64,000 nucleotides of DNA from Mesorhizobium koreense (lineage in GTDB: Bacteria; Pseudomonadota; Alphaproteobacteria; Rhizobiales; Rhizobiaceae). This document shows, in pieces, positions 40,967-49,904 of this stretch; positions within the stretch are counted from its first letter, which is position 1; every line of letters begins with the position of its first letter. Made by a program: the position numbers and the translations under genes. Under the pieces are notes generated by a model, which was given only the letters and a program-made list of their open reading frames with translations, was not told the origin of the DNA and did not search any database. The stretch covers positions 4,173,001 to 4,237,000 of the forward strand of contig NZ_CP134228.1 in the NCBI RefSeq assembly GCF_031656215.1, read 5' to 3'.

Positions 40967-42258
40967 TGGGTGTCGAGGTTAGCCGTCTTTCGAACGGCCT
41001 GACGGTTGCGACCGAAACCATTCCTTCCATCGAAACCGTCGCGCTCGGCGTCTGGGTCAAGTCAGGGGCGCGAAACGAGCGTGACGATGAACACGGCATC
41101 GCCCACCTCCTCGAGCACATGGCCTTCAAGGGAACGGGGCAGCGCTCGGCCTGGGATATCGCCTCGCAGATCGAAGACGTCGGCGGCGAGATCAATGCCG
41201 CGACCAGCGTAGAGACGACCGCCTTCTTCGCCCGCGTTCTTGCCGACGACGTGCCGCTCGCCGTCGATATCCTTTCCGACATCCTCACCGATTCACGCTT
41301 CGATCCGGGTGAACTGGAGCGCGAACAGCACGTCATCCTGCAGGAGATCGGTGCCGCCTATGACACGCCGGACGATATCGTCTTCGACCGGTTCACCGAG
41401 ACAGCCTTCCGCCACCAGACGATCGGCCGCTCCATCCTTGGCACGCCGGAGACGGTGAAGTCCTTCACTTCGGCCCAGCTTCGCTCCTACATGGACCGGC
41501 AATATGGAGCCGACCGCATGGTTGTGGTGGCTGCCGGCGCCGTCAGGCATGACGAGTTCTTGCGGCAGGTGGAGTCGCGGCTGGGCGGCTTCCGCCCGAA
41601 AGCGGAAAGCGTGCTGCCGCAATACGCCAACTATGTCGGCGGCGACTACCGGGAGGATCGCGGCCTGATGGACGCGCAGATCCTGCTCGGCTTCGAGGGC
41701 CGCGCCTATCATGTGCGCGATTTCTATGCGTCCCAGCTTCTTTCGATGGTCCTCGGCGGAGGCATGTCGTCCCGTCTCTTCCAAGAGGTTCGCGAGAAAC
41801 GCGGCCTCTGCTATTCGGTCTACGCTTTCCATTGGGGCTTCTCGGACACCGGCGTCTTCGGCGTACATGCCGCGACAGGCAAGGAAGACATCGCCAGGCT
41901 GGTGCCGGTCATCCTCGACGAATTGCAGCGCGCGGGCGAGAATATTCTGCCCGAAGAGCTCAACCGGGCGCGCGCGCAATACCGCGCCGGCCTTCTGATG
42001 TCGCAGGAAAGCGCGGCCAGCCGCGCCTCGCAGATCGCCCGCCAACTCATGCTCTACGGCCGGCCGATTCCCATGCAGGAGCTTGTCGAACGGCTCTCGG
42101 CGATCACCACGGAGCGTCTGAGGGACCTTGCCGAGCGGCTCTTCGCTACCAAGCCGACCGTCGCGGCGATAGGCCCGGTGGGGGCGCTGCCGGCCTTCGA
42201 GACGATCCGTGAATCGCTCGCGGGACCGACGCCGTCGGTGCGGCGCCTCGCCGGCTGA
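40966..42258 (+). CDS. M16-family zinc peptidase (processing-peptidase-like)
   Basis: A 430-residue pitrilysin-family peptidase. The inverted zinc site is HLLEH at residues 47-51 with the downstream Glu in the ETTAFFARVLADDVPLAVDIL helix. The C-terminal half has GGGMSSRLFQEVREKRGLCYSVYAF, which binds substrate. The protein resembles the mitochondrial processing peptidase beta subunit and its alphaproteobacterial relatives. There is no signal peptide, so it is probably cytosolic. Its A begins in the TAA stop of thrC. The GNAT gene follows 23 bases later. Confidence 0.92.
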   Translation: MGVEVSRLSNGLTVATETIPSIETVALGVWVKSGARNERDDEHGIAHLLEHMAFKGTGQRSAWDIASQIEDVGGEINAATSVETTAFFARVLADDVPLAVDILSDILTDSRFDPGELEREQHVILQEIGAAYDTPDDIVFDRFTETAFRHQTIGRSILGTPETVKSFTSAQLRSYMDRQYGADRMVVVAAGAVRHDEFLRQVESRLGGFRPKAESVLPQYANYVGGDYREDRGLMDAQILLGFEGRAYHVRDFYASQLLSMVLGGGMSSRLFQEVREKRGLCYSVYAFHWGFSDTGVFGVHAATGKEDIARLVPVILDELQRAGENILPEELNRARAQYRAGLLMSQESAASRASQIARQLMLYGRPIPMQELVERLSAITTERLRDLAERLFATKPTVAAIGPVGALPAFETIRESLAGPTPSVRRLAG

Positions 42259-42281
42259 GGGGGTCGCCACCCTGGTCAAGC

Positions 42282-42890
42282 ATGCTCGCGCTTTCTTTTC
42301 TCAAACGCGATACGCCGGTTCTCAAAGGCAAGCGCATCACGCTCCGCATGCCGGTGAGCGCAGACTACGCCGCATGGGCGGCGCTACGCGAAGTAAGCCG
42401 CAGCTTCCTCGAACCGTGGGAGCCACGCTGGGCGCCGGACGAACTGGAGCGGCAGGCATGGCGCATGCGCCTGCAGCGCTACCGGGAGGACTATCAGCGT
42501 GGCAGCGCGGTACCTTTCTTCATCTTTCTCAACCAGAACGGCGCGCTTGCCGGCGGCATCACGCTCGGCAATATCCGTCACGGTGTCTCCCAATCCGCCC
42601 AGATCGGCTACTGGGTCGGCGAACGCCACGCTGGCAGGGGCCTGATGCTCGAAGCGGTCAACCTGGTTATCCCCTATGCGTTCGATACGCTCGGGTTGCA
42701 CCGGATCGAAGCCGCCTGTATTCCCGACAACAGGCGGTCGATACGGGTGCTTGAAAAAGCCCGATTCACGCGCGAAGGGCTTCTCAAATCCTATCTCAGG
42801 ATCAACGGAAGCTGGCAGGATCACTATCTCTACGCGCTGATTGCCAGCGACTTCCCCGCTCCCTGGGGGCGAACCGGCAATACCGCGTGA
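42282..42890 (+). CDS. GNAT acetyltransferase, RimJ-like
   Basis: A 202-residue GCN5-type N-acetyltransferase similar to RimJ/RimL, which acetylate protein N-termini. Conserved segments are KGKRITLRMPVSADYAAWAALR, GGITLGNIRHG, the acetyl-CoA loop IGYWVGERHAGRGLMLEAV, and LHRIEAACIPDNRRSIRVLEKARF. The true target is unknown. It follows the M16 peptidase closely and overlaps the GTG start of the next gene as GTGA, so these genes form one operon with thrC. Confidence 0.88.
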   Translation: MLALSFLKRDTPVLKGKRITLRMPVSADYAAWAALREVSRSFLEPWEPRWAPDELERQAWRMRLQRYREDYQRGSAVPFFIFLNQNGALAGGITLGNIRHGVSQSAQIGYWVGERHAGRGLMLEAVNLVIPYAFDTLGLHRIEAACIPDNRRSIRVLEKARFTREGLLKSYLRINGSWQDHYLYALIASDFPAPWGRTGNTA

Positions 42891-45808
42891 GAAGGCGAAC
42901 GGATCAAGTGCGAAGATTTCATCCCGACCGATTGATCCTTGCACTTGTCCTGCTGGTCGGACTGTTCCCGATCCTGTCCGCCCGTGCCGTGGAGCCGATC
43001 AAGATTTCGCGCGACGACGTGGCGCTCGATCTCTCCCGCGCCGTCCAGATCTATCGCGACAAGGGCGACAGTTTCCAGGTTTCCACCGCGCCGGGCGCCG
43101 ACGGCATCGTGCGGCGCATCGAGGTGGAGGCGAAGGACCAGCACGCCAGCGGCGACTGGGCCGTCTTCGCGCTCGCCAACACGACCGACCAGCAGATCGA
43201 CCGGCTGATCGTGGCGCCACATTACCGCCTGGTCGGGTCGGGCATCATCTGGCCAGATCTCGGCACCAAGCGCATCGCCGCGATAACGCCAAGCGAGGGG
43301 TTCGCGCTCGACCGGCAGGCGAGCCCCGATTCCGATGTGTTCCTCGTGACGCTCAATCCCGGATCGGTCGTCACCTTCGTGGCCGAGTTGACCGCACCCA
43401 CGCTGCCGCAAATCTATCTGTGGTCTCCCGGCGCCTACAAGGACACGGTCAATTCCTACACGCTCTATCGCGGTATCGTCATAGGCATCTCCGGGCTCCT
43501 GGCGCTGTTCCTGACCATCCTGTTCGTGGTCAAGGGAACCTCGCTCTTTCCCGCGACGGCGGCGCTCGCCTGGGCTGTCCTTGCCTATATCTGCATCGAT
43601 TTCGGCTTCCTTTCCAAGGTCATCGCCATATCGCCCGGCAACGAACAGGTATGGCGGGCCGGCGCGGAGGTGGGCCTGGCGACGACCTTCGTCATTTTCC
43701 TTTTTGCCTATCTCAATCTCAACCGCTGGCACGGCCATTTCAGTTATGGCGTGTTCGCCTGGATGGCGGGGCTGGCGGCGATCGCCGGCGTGGCAGTCTA
43801 CGATCCCGAGATGGCGGCGGGACTTGCCCGCATCTCGCTGGCCGCGACCGCCATCGTCGGTCTCGGCCTCATCGCCTTCCTGAGCTTCCGCGGTTACGAC
43901 CGCGCAATCATGCTGATCCCGAGCTGGCTCATGGTGTTGGTGTGGCTCGGCGGATCGTGGATGGCCATCACCGGGATGCTCAACAACGACATCGTCCAGC
44001 CGGCGCTCGGCGGCGGGCTGGTGCTGATCGTTCTCCTCATCGGCTTCACCGTGATGCAGCACGCGCTGGCCGGCGGCGGCGTTCACCAGGGGCTGTTCAG
44101 CGATCTGGAGCGGCAGGCGCTCGCCATCACCGGCTCGGGCGACATCGTCTGGGACTGGGACGTGGCGCGCGATCGCGTCGTGACGCGGCCGGATATCAGC
44201 GGGCTGCTCGGCCTGCCGCAAGGCAGCCTCCAGGGCGCGGTGCGCACCTGGCTGCCGCTGCTCCACAGCGAGGATCGCGATACGTTCCGTACGACGCTCG
44301 ACGTGGTGCTTGAGCACAAGCGGGGCAGGATTTCGCAGGACCTGCGCCTGCGCGGCGCCGACGGTCATTACCGCTGGTTCACGCTCAGGGCCCGGCCGGT
44401 GATGGGATCGGACGGCGAGATCATCCGCTGCGTCGGGACGCTCGCCGACGTGACGGAGCAGAAAAAGGCCGAAGAACGGCTGATGCACGACGCCGTGCAC
44501 GACAACCTCACCGGATTGCCGAGCCGCGAGCTCTTCCTCAACCGGCTGGAGGCGATGATCTCGATCGCGAGGATGGAGGAGAGCGTCCGCCCGACCGTCT
44601 ATTTCATCGATATCGACCGCTTCAAGCAGGTCAATGACAGCCTCGGCATTTCGGCCGGGGACACGATCCTGCTGACGATCGCGCGGCGGCTGCACAGGCT
44701 CCTGAAGCCGCGCGATTCACTTGCGCGGCTGGGAGGCGACCAGTTCGCCTTGATGCTGCTCTCGGAAAGCGAGCCGGGCCGCATCGCCTCGGTGGCGGAG
44801 GCGATCAACCACGCGATCCGTTCGCCGATCACTTTCGCGAGGCGGGAAATCGTGCTCACCGCCTCGATCGGGCTGGTGAGCTGGACCGGAACGCAGGCAA
44901 GCGCCGAGGACATGGTCAAGGATGCGGAGCTTGCGGTACACCAGGCGAAAAGGCTTGGCGGCGACCGGATTGAACCCTTCCGGCCCGCCTTCCGCGCCGC
45001 CGGTTCGGACCGCCTGCAACTGGAGTCCGATCTGAGGCGGGCGCTGGAGCGCCACGAGATCAAGCTCGTTTATCAGCCGATCGTACGGCTGGAAGACCAT
45101 TCGGTCGCAGGGTTCGAGGCGCTCTTGCGCTGGGACAACCCTCGCCGCGGCACGATACCACCTTCCGACTTCATCCCGATCGCCGAGAATTGCGGGCTGA
45201 TCGTGCCGCTCGGCCTGTTCGCCATGCAACAGGCAGCCGACGACCTCGCCGGATGGCAGAAGCTGGTCGGCGACGTGCCGCTCTCGGTCTCGGTCAACCT
45301 TTCCAGCCGGCAGCTTCTGAGGCGCGACCTCGTCACGGACGTTCGTTCCGTCATCGCCCGCTCCAATCTCGAGCCGCGCTGCTTCCGGCTCGAACTGACC
45401 GAATCGCTCGTCATGGACAATCCGGAACAGTCCACCCATGTGCTGGCGAGGCTGAAACGGCTTGGTATCGGTCTGTCGCTCGACGATTTCGGCACAGGCT
45501 ATTCCTCGCTCTCCTATCTGACGCGCTTCCCCTTCGACACGATCAAGATCGACAAGAGCTTCATCGACGACCCCAGCCCCAAGCGGCCCGTGCTGTTGAA
45601 GTCGATCATCAGCATGGCGCACGAACTCGGGCTTGCCGTGGTGGCGGAAGGTGTCTCGAACGAGGCGGACGCACATCAGTTACGCGAGATGGGCTGCGAA
45701 TTCGTGCAGAGCTTTGCCTTCGGCGCGCCCGGCCCCGCTGAAGCCATGCTCAGGCTTTTGAAGGAAGAACTCGCGGCTTCCCGCGCAAAATCGGGCGCGG
45801 CAGAGTAA
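42887..45808 (+). CDS. Membrane c-di-GMP phosphodiesterase (PAS-GGDEF-EAL)
   Basis: A 973-residue signalling protein. Residues 12-33 are a signal or membrane segment and 34-185 a periplasmic 7TMR-DISM-type sensor. Several membrane helices span about 193-395, followed by PAS (410-525), GGDEF (535-695) and EAL (710-960) domains. The cyclase site reads GGDQF at 616-620, so diguanylate synthesis is probably lost. The EAL side is intact (EALLRW at 744-749, ELTES, DDFGTGYSS at 866-874, EGV at 921-923). It probably degrades c-di-GMP in response to an external cue. GTG start overlaps the GNAT stop. Confidence 0.92.
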   Translation: MRRRTDQVRRFHPDRLILALVLLVGLFPILSARAVEPIKISRDDVALDLSRAVQIYRDKGDSFQVSTAPGADGIVRRIEVEAKDQHASGDWAVFALANTTDQQIDRLIVAPHYRLVGSGIIWPDLGTKRIAAITPSEGFALDRQASPDSDVFLVTLNPGSVVTFVAELTAPTLPQIYLWSPGAYKDTVNSYTLYRGIVIGISGLLALFLTILFVVKGTSLFPATAALAWAVLAYICIDFGFLSKVIAISPGNEQVWRAGAEVGLATTFVIFLFAYLNLNRWHGHFSYGVFAWMAGLAAIAGVAVYDPEMAAGLARISLAATAIVGLGLIAFLSFRGYDRAIMLIPSWLMVLVWLGGSWMAITGMLNNDIVQPALGGGLVLIVLLIGFTVMQHALAGGGVHQGLFSDLERQALAITGSGDIVWDWDVARDRVVTRPDISGLLGLPQGSLQGAVRTWLPLLHSEDRDTFRTTLDVVLEHKRGRISQDLRLRGADGHYRWFTLRARPVMGSDGEIIRCVGTLADVTEQKKAEERLMHDAVHDNLTGLPSRELFLNRLEAMISIARMEESVRPTVYFIDIDRFKQVNDSLGISAGDTILLTIARRLHRLLKPRDSLARLGGDQFALMLLSESEPGRIASVAEAINHAIRSPITFARREIVLTASIGLVSWTGTQASAEDMVKDAELAVHQAKRLGGDRIEPFRPAFRAAGSDRLQLESDLRRALERHEIKLVYQPIVRLEDHSVAGFEALLRWDNPRRGTIPPSDFIPIAENCGLIVPLGLFAMQQAADDLAGWQKLVGDVPLSVSVNLSSRQLLRRDLVTDVRSVIARSNLEPRCFRLELTESLVMDNPEQSTHVLARLKRLGIGLSLDDFGTGYSSLSYLTRFPFDTIKIDKSFIDDPSPKRPVLLKSIISMAHELGLAVVAEGVSNEADAHQLREMGCEFVQSFAFGAPGPAEAMLRLLKEELAASRAKSGAAE

Positions 45809-45830
45809 GGCGGACAGCGCAGTTCGGTGC

Positions 45831-46056
45831 GTCCTTCGAGGCTCGCTTCGCACGCGCCTCAGGATGAGGGAGGTTTGTGCCACGAGCCTTATCCGGAAGC
45901 GCGGGGGATCACAAAAGCGGATTTCGATCGAAGCGAGCTTCCGTCGTACCCATGGGTGTGGAGACCCAAGCGCAGATTTCCTTTATCCTGAAATGTAAGC
46001 GCGGCAGGCTCTGAGCCCCTTATCCTGAGGTGCGAGCGAAGCGAGCCTCAAAGGAC
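45831..46056. repeat. Pair of inverted REP-like elements
   Basis: Two elements of about 38 bases face each other in the gap between two convergent genes: 45831-45868 (GTCCTTCGAGGCTCGCTTCG onward, ending CCTCAGGATGAG) and 46019-46056 in reverse orientation. They differ at only a few positions, and each is an imperfect palindrome. Such GAGGCTCGCTTCG...CCTCAGGATGAG repeats are common between genes in Hyphomicrobiales. They may act as transcript-end hairpins. The rest of the 270-base gap shows no gene. Confidence 0.75.
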
Positions 46057-46079
46057 ACACCACTACAAACGGAGTTTCC

Positions 46080-46499
46080 CTACGCGGCCCACGGTCCCTT
46101 GCCGGCCGGTTCGGGCGGAAGCTTGCCGTCTGGGGTCATCTCGTTCACCGCATCGGGGATATCCTTCGACAGCCTGTCGAGGATTTCCTCACGCGACATG
46201 CCGGTCTGCTGGGCGATCTGGTCGAGAACTGCAGGGCTTATCGCCTTCTCGACATGCTCCGGCGCGATGGTCTTGTTCGGGCCGGTGCCCACCCAGGAAT
46301 CGGCCGCATCGCCCTGCCCTGCCTTCTTGAAGCTGTCGAGCAGATCGCCCAGTCCGCCGGTGGACGGACCCGAAGAACCCGGCGTGACACCAAGGCTGTC
46401 GCCAAGTTCGCCCAGCATGCCGCCGATCTTGTCGCGGTTCTTGAAGGCGAGGATACCGAGGGCGGCGATGGCGATCTTGCTGAGCGCGGACGAGGACAT
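46080..46499 (-). CDS. YidB-family (DUF937) protein
   Basis: A 139-residue protein of the YidB/DUF937 family. It begins with a helix (LSKIAIAALGILAFKNRDKIGGMLGELGD). A Gly/Ser-rich linker leads to the conserved part GLGDLLDSFKKAGQGDAADSWVGTGPNKTIAPEHVEKAI, and then DQIAQQTGMSREEILDRLSKDIPDAVNEMTPDG. The biochemical role is unknown. ATG 46499 has GGGAGAA upstream. It is on the same strand as the AlgH-like gene, 94 bases downstream of it. Confidence 0.85.
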   Translation of the reverse strand: MSSSALSKIAIAALGILAFKNRDKIGGMLGELGDSLGVTPGSSGPSTGGLGDLLDSFKKAGQGDAADSWVGTGPNKTIAPEHVEKAISPAVLDQIAQQTGMSREEILDRLSKDIPDAVNEMTPDGKLPPEPAGKGPWAA

Positions 46500-46593
46500 C
46501 AAACTTCTCCCTTGTTGAGAACCGATCGCGCAAGGCGCGAGGTACGGGTCATACGATTAGCTTATGACGGCCTCATTATGGCACGCGCCAGGC

Positions 46594-47202
46594 TCAGGCA
46601 TGGCCCGCGACGCTGCTCAGATGCGTGACGTCCACGCCGATCGAGGCCAGGATGCGGTCGTACATGCTGTCGATGTCGTCGCCGAACAGCAATTCGGGAT
46701 CGGCCGGGCAGGTCAGCCAACCATTCTGCGCGATCTCGGTTTCAAGCTGGCCGGCGCCCCAGCCCGAATAGCCGAGCGCCATCAGCGCGTGCTCGGGACC
46801 GCGACCGGCGGAAATGGCGCGCAATATGTCGACGGTCGCGGTAAGGCACACCGCGTCCGACACCGGCATGGACGATTCCACGACGAAATCGCCGCTATGG
46901 AGGACAAAGCCCCTGCTCCTGTCCACCGGGCCGCCATGGCGCACGACAAGATCGCGCGTCTCCACCGGCAAATGGATCGCTTCCTTCTCCTTGACGACGC
47001 CAAGCTGGACGAGAAGGTCGGGAAAGCGCATCTGCTGCTTCTGATTGACGATGATGCCGAGCGCGCCGTCCTCGCCATGCGCGCAGACATAGACGACCGA
47101 ACGGGCGAAACGCTCGTCGAGCATGCCGGGCATGGCGACCAGGAACTGGTCGTCCAGATAGCCTGCCCCGCGAGGCTTCCTCTTGAGGTCGTGCAGGTCC
47201 AT
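46594..47202 (-). CDS. YqgE/AlgH family protein
   Basis: A 202-residue UPF0301 protein. Matching segments are [57 protein letters not shown], and [24 protein letters not shown]. AlgH was linked to alginate control in Pseudomonas, but the molecular activity is still unclear. ATG 47202 was chosen over a TTG two codons upstream. It is divergent from the DsbD-domain gene; the same neighbour pair with a peroxiredoxin is conserved in related bacteria. Confidence 0.88.
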   Translation of the reverse strand: MDLHDLKRKPRGAGYLDDQFLVAMPGMLDERFARSVVYVCAHGEDGALGIIVNQKQQMRFPDLLVQLGVVKEKEAIHLPVETRDLVVRHGGPVDRSRGFVLHSGDFVVESSMPVSDAVCLTATVDILRAISAGRGPEHALMALGYSGWGAGQLETEIAQNGWLTCPADPELLFGDDIDSMYDRILASIGVDVTHLSSVAGHA

Positions 47203-47337
47203 CTTCAAAGGCTAGCGTTTTTCCACCGGCGTTGGAAGCCAGCCGAAAGTCGATTTGTCCGGGAGATTCACGGAAAAATGATGGCGGTGGCGGCTTCCGA
47301 CGTTGCCAACGGCACAAGGCGAAACCAAAGTCGCATC

Positions 47338-48135
47338 ATGAAAAAAACGCCTGCCTTTCTGCTTGTTTCCATTCTTTCCTGCGCGGCACCGGGCGTAGCC
47401 GTTGCCTCTTCGAGCCCATGGGCGAACGTGCAAGGCGGCGCGGTGCGGCTCGTCAGTTCGGGCGAGCCCGATGCCGATGGCACGCTACGTGCCGCCCTTC
47501 AGATCGATCTCAAGCCTGGATGGAAGACCTATTGGCGGGATCCGGGCGATACCGGCGTACCCCCCTCGATTTCGGTCACCGGCGCGTCGCTGGCCGGCGT
47601 CGCCTATCCCGTACCGCAACGCTTTAGCGAGGAAGGGACCGTATGGAACGGCTACGAAGCGCCGGTAAGCTTCGCGGTCCGCCTTAAGGTGCCGGATGGG
47701 AAAGCCGAAGAGATCGGCGCGCATGTCTTCCTCGGCATCTGCCAGACCATCTGCATCCCGCTACAGGCCGAACTCAAGCTCGATCCGGGCGCCGACTCCG
47801 CTAATCCGGAAGACGCTGCAATCGTGTCGCAGGCGTTCAAGGCTGTTCCCCGGCCGGCGCGTTCCGGCTTCCAGCTCGCTGAGGCGGAAAATGGGGGCAA
47901 AACCTTGACGGTGGCGGCAGAGCTTCCCCAACCGGGTGAGGCGGCGGAGCTTTTCCTTGCCGCGCCGGAAGGCTATTCCTTCGGCCCGCCGAGGCAGCTG
48001 GCCGGCAAGGACGGCAAGACAGGTTTTTCGGTGCAGGTCTACGAACAGCCGGACAAACCTGCCCCCGGCACCATGGCGGCCTATACGCTGGTCCAGAATG
48101 GCGAGGCTGTCGCCGGAACGGTTTCTCTTCCGTAG
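47338..48135 (+). CDS. Exported DsbD-type N-terminal domain protein
   Basis: A 265-residue periplasmic protein. A signal peptide (PAFLLVSILSCAAPGVAVA) precedes an immunoglobulin-like domain related to the alpha domain of DsbD/ScsB: LKPGWKTYWRDPGDTGVPPSISV, then HVFLGICQTICIPLQAEL with the redox pair Cys135-Cys139. The transmembrane and thioredoxin domains of full DsbD are missing and are not encoded next to it. It may pass electrons to or from another thiol partner. The peroxiredoxin gene follows on the same strand, 85 bases after its stop. Confidence 0.8.
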   Translation: MKKTPAFLLVSILSCAAPGVAVASSSPWANVQGGAVRLVSSGEPDADGTLRAALQIDLKPGWKTYWRDPGDTGVPPSISVTGASLAGVAYPVPQRFSEEGTVWNGYEAPVSFAVRLKVPDGKAEEIGAHVFLGICQTICIPLQAELKLDPGADSANPEDAAIVSQAFKAVPRPARSGFQLAEAENGGKTLTVAAELPQPGEAAELFLAAPEGYSFGPPRQLAGKDGKTGFSVQVYEQPDKPAPGTMAAYTLVQNGEAVAGTVSLP

Positions 48136-48220
48136 GATTTCAAGCAAAACGCTGGACAAGCCACGCCTTTCAACTATTCGAACCGACGACAATCCCGTTC
48201 CGATCCTCAGGAGAAACGAA

Positions 48221-48706
48221 ATGACCATCAAAGTGGGCGACAAGCTGCCCCAGGCGACATTCAAGACAATGACGGAGGACGGGGCGAAGGATATCACCAC
48301 CGCCGACATTTTCGCCGGCAAGAAGGTCGTGCTGTTCGCCGTGCCAGGCGCTTTCACGCCGACCTGCAGCAACAACCATTTGCCCGGCTATCTCGAAAAC
48401 CACGATGCGATCATCGCGAAGGGCGTCGACCGGATCGCCGTCGTCGCGGTCAACGACCATCATGTCATGGGCGCCTGGGCGCGGTTCACCGGTGGCGAAG
48501 GCAAGATCCTCTATCTCGCCGACGGCAATGGCGACTTCATCCGTTCGCTCGGGCTGGAAACCGACCTCAGCAAGGGCGGTCTCGGCCTGCGCTCGCAGCG
48601 CTTCTCGATGATCGTGGAGGACGGCACCGTGAAGGCGCTCAACATCGAGGACAGCCCCGGCAAGGCTGTGACATCCGGCGCGGCGACACTGATGGAGCAG
48701 CTTTAG
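48221..48706 (+). CDS. Peroxiredoxin (Prx5/AhpE-like)
   Basis: A 161-residue thiol peroxidase of the Prx5 group that reduces hydrogen peroxide and organic peroxides. The peroxidatic Cys49 is in VPGAFTPTCSNNHLPGY. The conserved Arg lies in LRSQRFSMIVEDG. There is no second cysteine in the position used by some Prx5 enzymes, so it may work as a 1-Cys enzyme with external thiols. CAGGAGAAACGAA supports ATG 48221; an in-frame upstream extension is not protein-like. It is followed by tRNA-Arg. Confidence 0.93.
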   Translation: MTIKVGDKLPQATFKTMTEDGAKDITTADIFAGKKVVLFAVPGAFTPTCSNNHLPGYLENHDAIIAKGVDRIAVVAVNDHHVMGAWARFTGGEGKILYLADGNGDFIRSLGLETDLSKGGLGLRSQRFSMIVEDGTVKALNIEDSPGKAVTSGAATLMEQL

Positions 48707-48726
48707 ACCGTCCCGCAGTTCGGTCC

Positions 48727-48803
48727 GCGCTCGTAGCTCAAATGGATAGAGCACCGGACTTCGAATCCGTAGGTTGCAGGTTCAAGTCCTGCCGAGCGCA
48801 CCA
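48727..48803 (+). tRNA. tRNA-Arg (anticodon TCG)
   Basis: A 77-base cloverleaf with CCA encoded. The acceptor stem GCGCTCG pairs with CGAGCGC, the anticodon loop CTTCGAA holds TCG at 48761-48763, and the T arm contains GTTCAAGTC. It reads CGA codons, and CGG if U34 wobbles. The 27-43 pair is a C-T mismatch. Flanking genes are ordinary chromosome, with no integrase beside it. Confidence 0.96.
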
Positions 48804-48891
48804 CTTTCAGAGTTGCGAACCGCGAGCCGGTTCTGTCCATCAGAAGCGGCCGCGCAAGGCGGCGTGTGGCGCCCTTCACACCGAGTTTCAC

Positions 48892-49797
48892 CTACACCAC
48901 GGAACGCAGCCAATCGGTGAAAAGCGCGATCACGGGCTTTTGGGGGTGTTCGGGCAAGTGGAGCAAGTAGAACCCCAGCCCCGGTAGCGAAAGCTCGTGC
49001 GCCTTGACCAGTTCACCACGCTCCAGTTCTGGCGCCATTATGATGTCGCTGCATATCCCCACCCCTTGTCCGGCAAGCACGGCTGCGATCGCGTGCGCTT
49101 CCTCGCGGAAGCTGAGCTGACAGGCCTCCGCGTCGCGGGGAATGCCGAGGTTCGTCTCGCGTGCCTTCATCCACCAGTGCCGCCAGGTCGGGGTCCCGGC
49201 ATCCGTTTTCATCCAATCATAGTGAATACGCGGCAGCCGGCACATATCGGCCGGGTTAGCGAGAGGTTTGCCGTGAGGAAGCAGTTCGGGGCGACAGACC
49301 GGAAAGTAGTTATCGCGAAACAATTCCTGCGCAATGTGTTCGGTGGGCATACGGCGTGCATAACGGATCGCCACGTCGGCCTCTCCGCTCGCGAGATTCA
49401 AGGTGCGATCGGTGCCGATCACTTCAAGCGCGATATGAGGCTGGATTTCGCGCCATTTTGGAAGCCGCGGCACCAGCCAGCGGCTTGCGAAGGCGTTGGG
49501 CGTGGTGATGCGCAAGGTGCCGCCCGCAGCGGCACCTTGGAAATTGGCAAGCACCGCCGCGAAAGAGTCGAACCCGTTGGACAGGACGGGAAAAAGGAGT
49601 TCCCCGGCGGCGGTCAGGCGAAGCGGACGCGGGTGTCGACGGAACAACGGTTGGCCGCAGATACTCTCGAGAAGCCAGATCTGGTGACTGATCGCTGTCG
49701 GGGTGACGCTGAGTTCCACTGCGGCCAGTTGAAAGCTCAGATGCCTGGCAGCACTCTCAAAGGCTCGCAACGCATTAAGCGGCGGCAGCTTCCTCAT
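48892..49797 (-). CDS. LysR-type regulator, GcvA-like
   Basis: A 301-residue regulator of the GcvA subgroup. The N-terminus RKLPPLNALRAFESAARHLSFQLAAVELSVTPTAISHQIWLLE is characteristic. The effector domain has LRITTPNAFASRWLVPRLPKW, the family segment GEADVAIRYA, and GQGVGICSDIIMAPELERGELV. It is divergent from the flavin oxidoreductase gene, with a 107-base gap that should contain a T-N11-A box. The oxidoreductase is the probable target. The inducer is unknown. Confidence 0.9.
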   Translation of the reverse strand: MRKLPPLNALRAFESAARHLSFQLAAVELSVTPTAISHQIWLLESICGQPLFRRHPRPLRLTAAGELLFPVLSNGFDSFAAVLANFQGAAAGGTLRITTPNAFASRWLVPRLPKWREIQPHIALEVIGTDRTLNLASGEADVAIRYARRMPTEHIAQELFRDNYFPVCRPELLPHGKPLANPADMCRLPRIHYDWMKTDAGTPTWRHWWMKARETNLGIPRDAEACQLSFREEAHAIAAVLAGQGVGICSDIIMAPELERGELVKAHELSLPGLGFYLLHLPEHPQKPVIALFTDWLRSVV

Positions 49798-49904
49798 TGC
49801 TCTATCGTAGATGAGCTGAGCTCATCCATCACCTGATTTCTTCGATTTTGCCAAACGTGCTCACACTGTGAGAATCTGGGTCAGATATTGGAGGGAGAAC
49901 CGAC

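Noticed and set aside
42830-44695. A 621-codon frame antisense to the EAL protein
   Set aside because: The translation is repetitive Asp/Arg/His-rich shadow sequence with no domain, opposite a protein with clear PAS, GGDEF and EAL motifs.
45831-46056. CRISPR array or insertion sequence ends
   Set aside because: Only two copies in inverse orientation, no regular spacers and no transposase between them.
48727-48803. tRNA-Arg as an integration site
   Set aside because: No integrase, repeat of the tRNA 3' end or foreign gene block lies beside it within the window.
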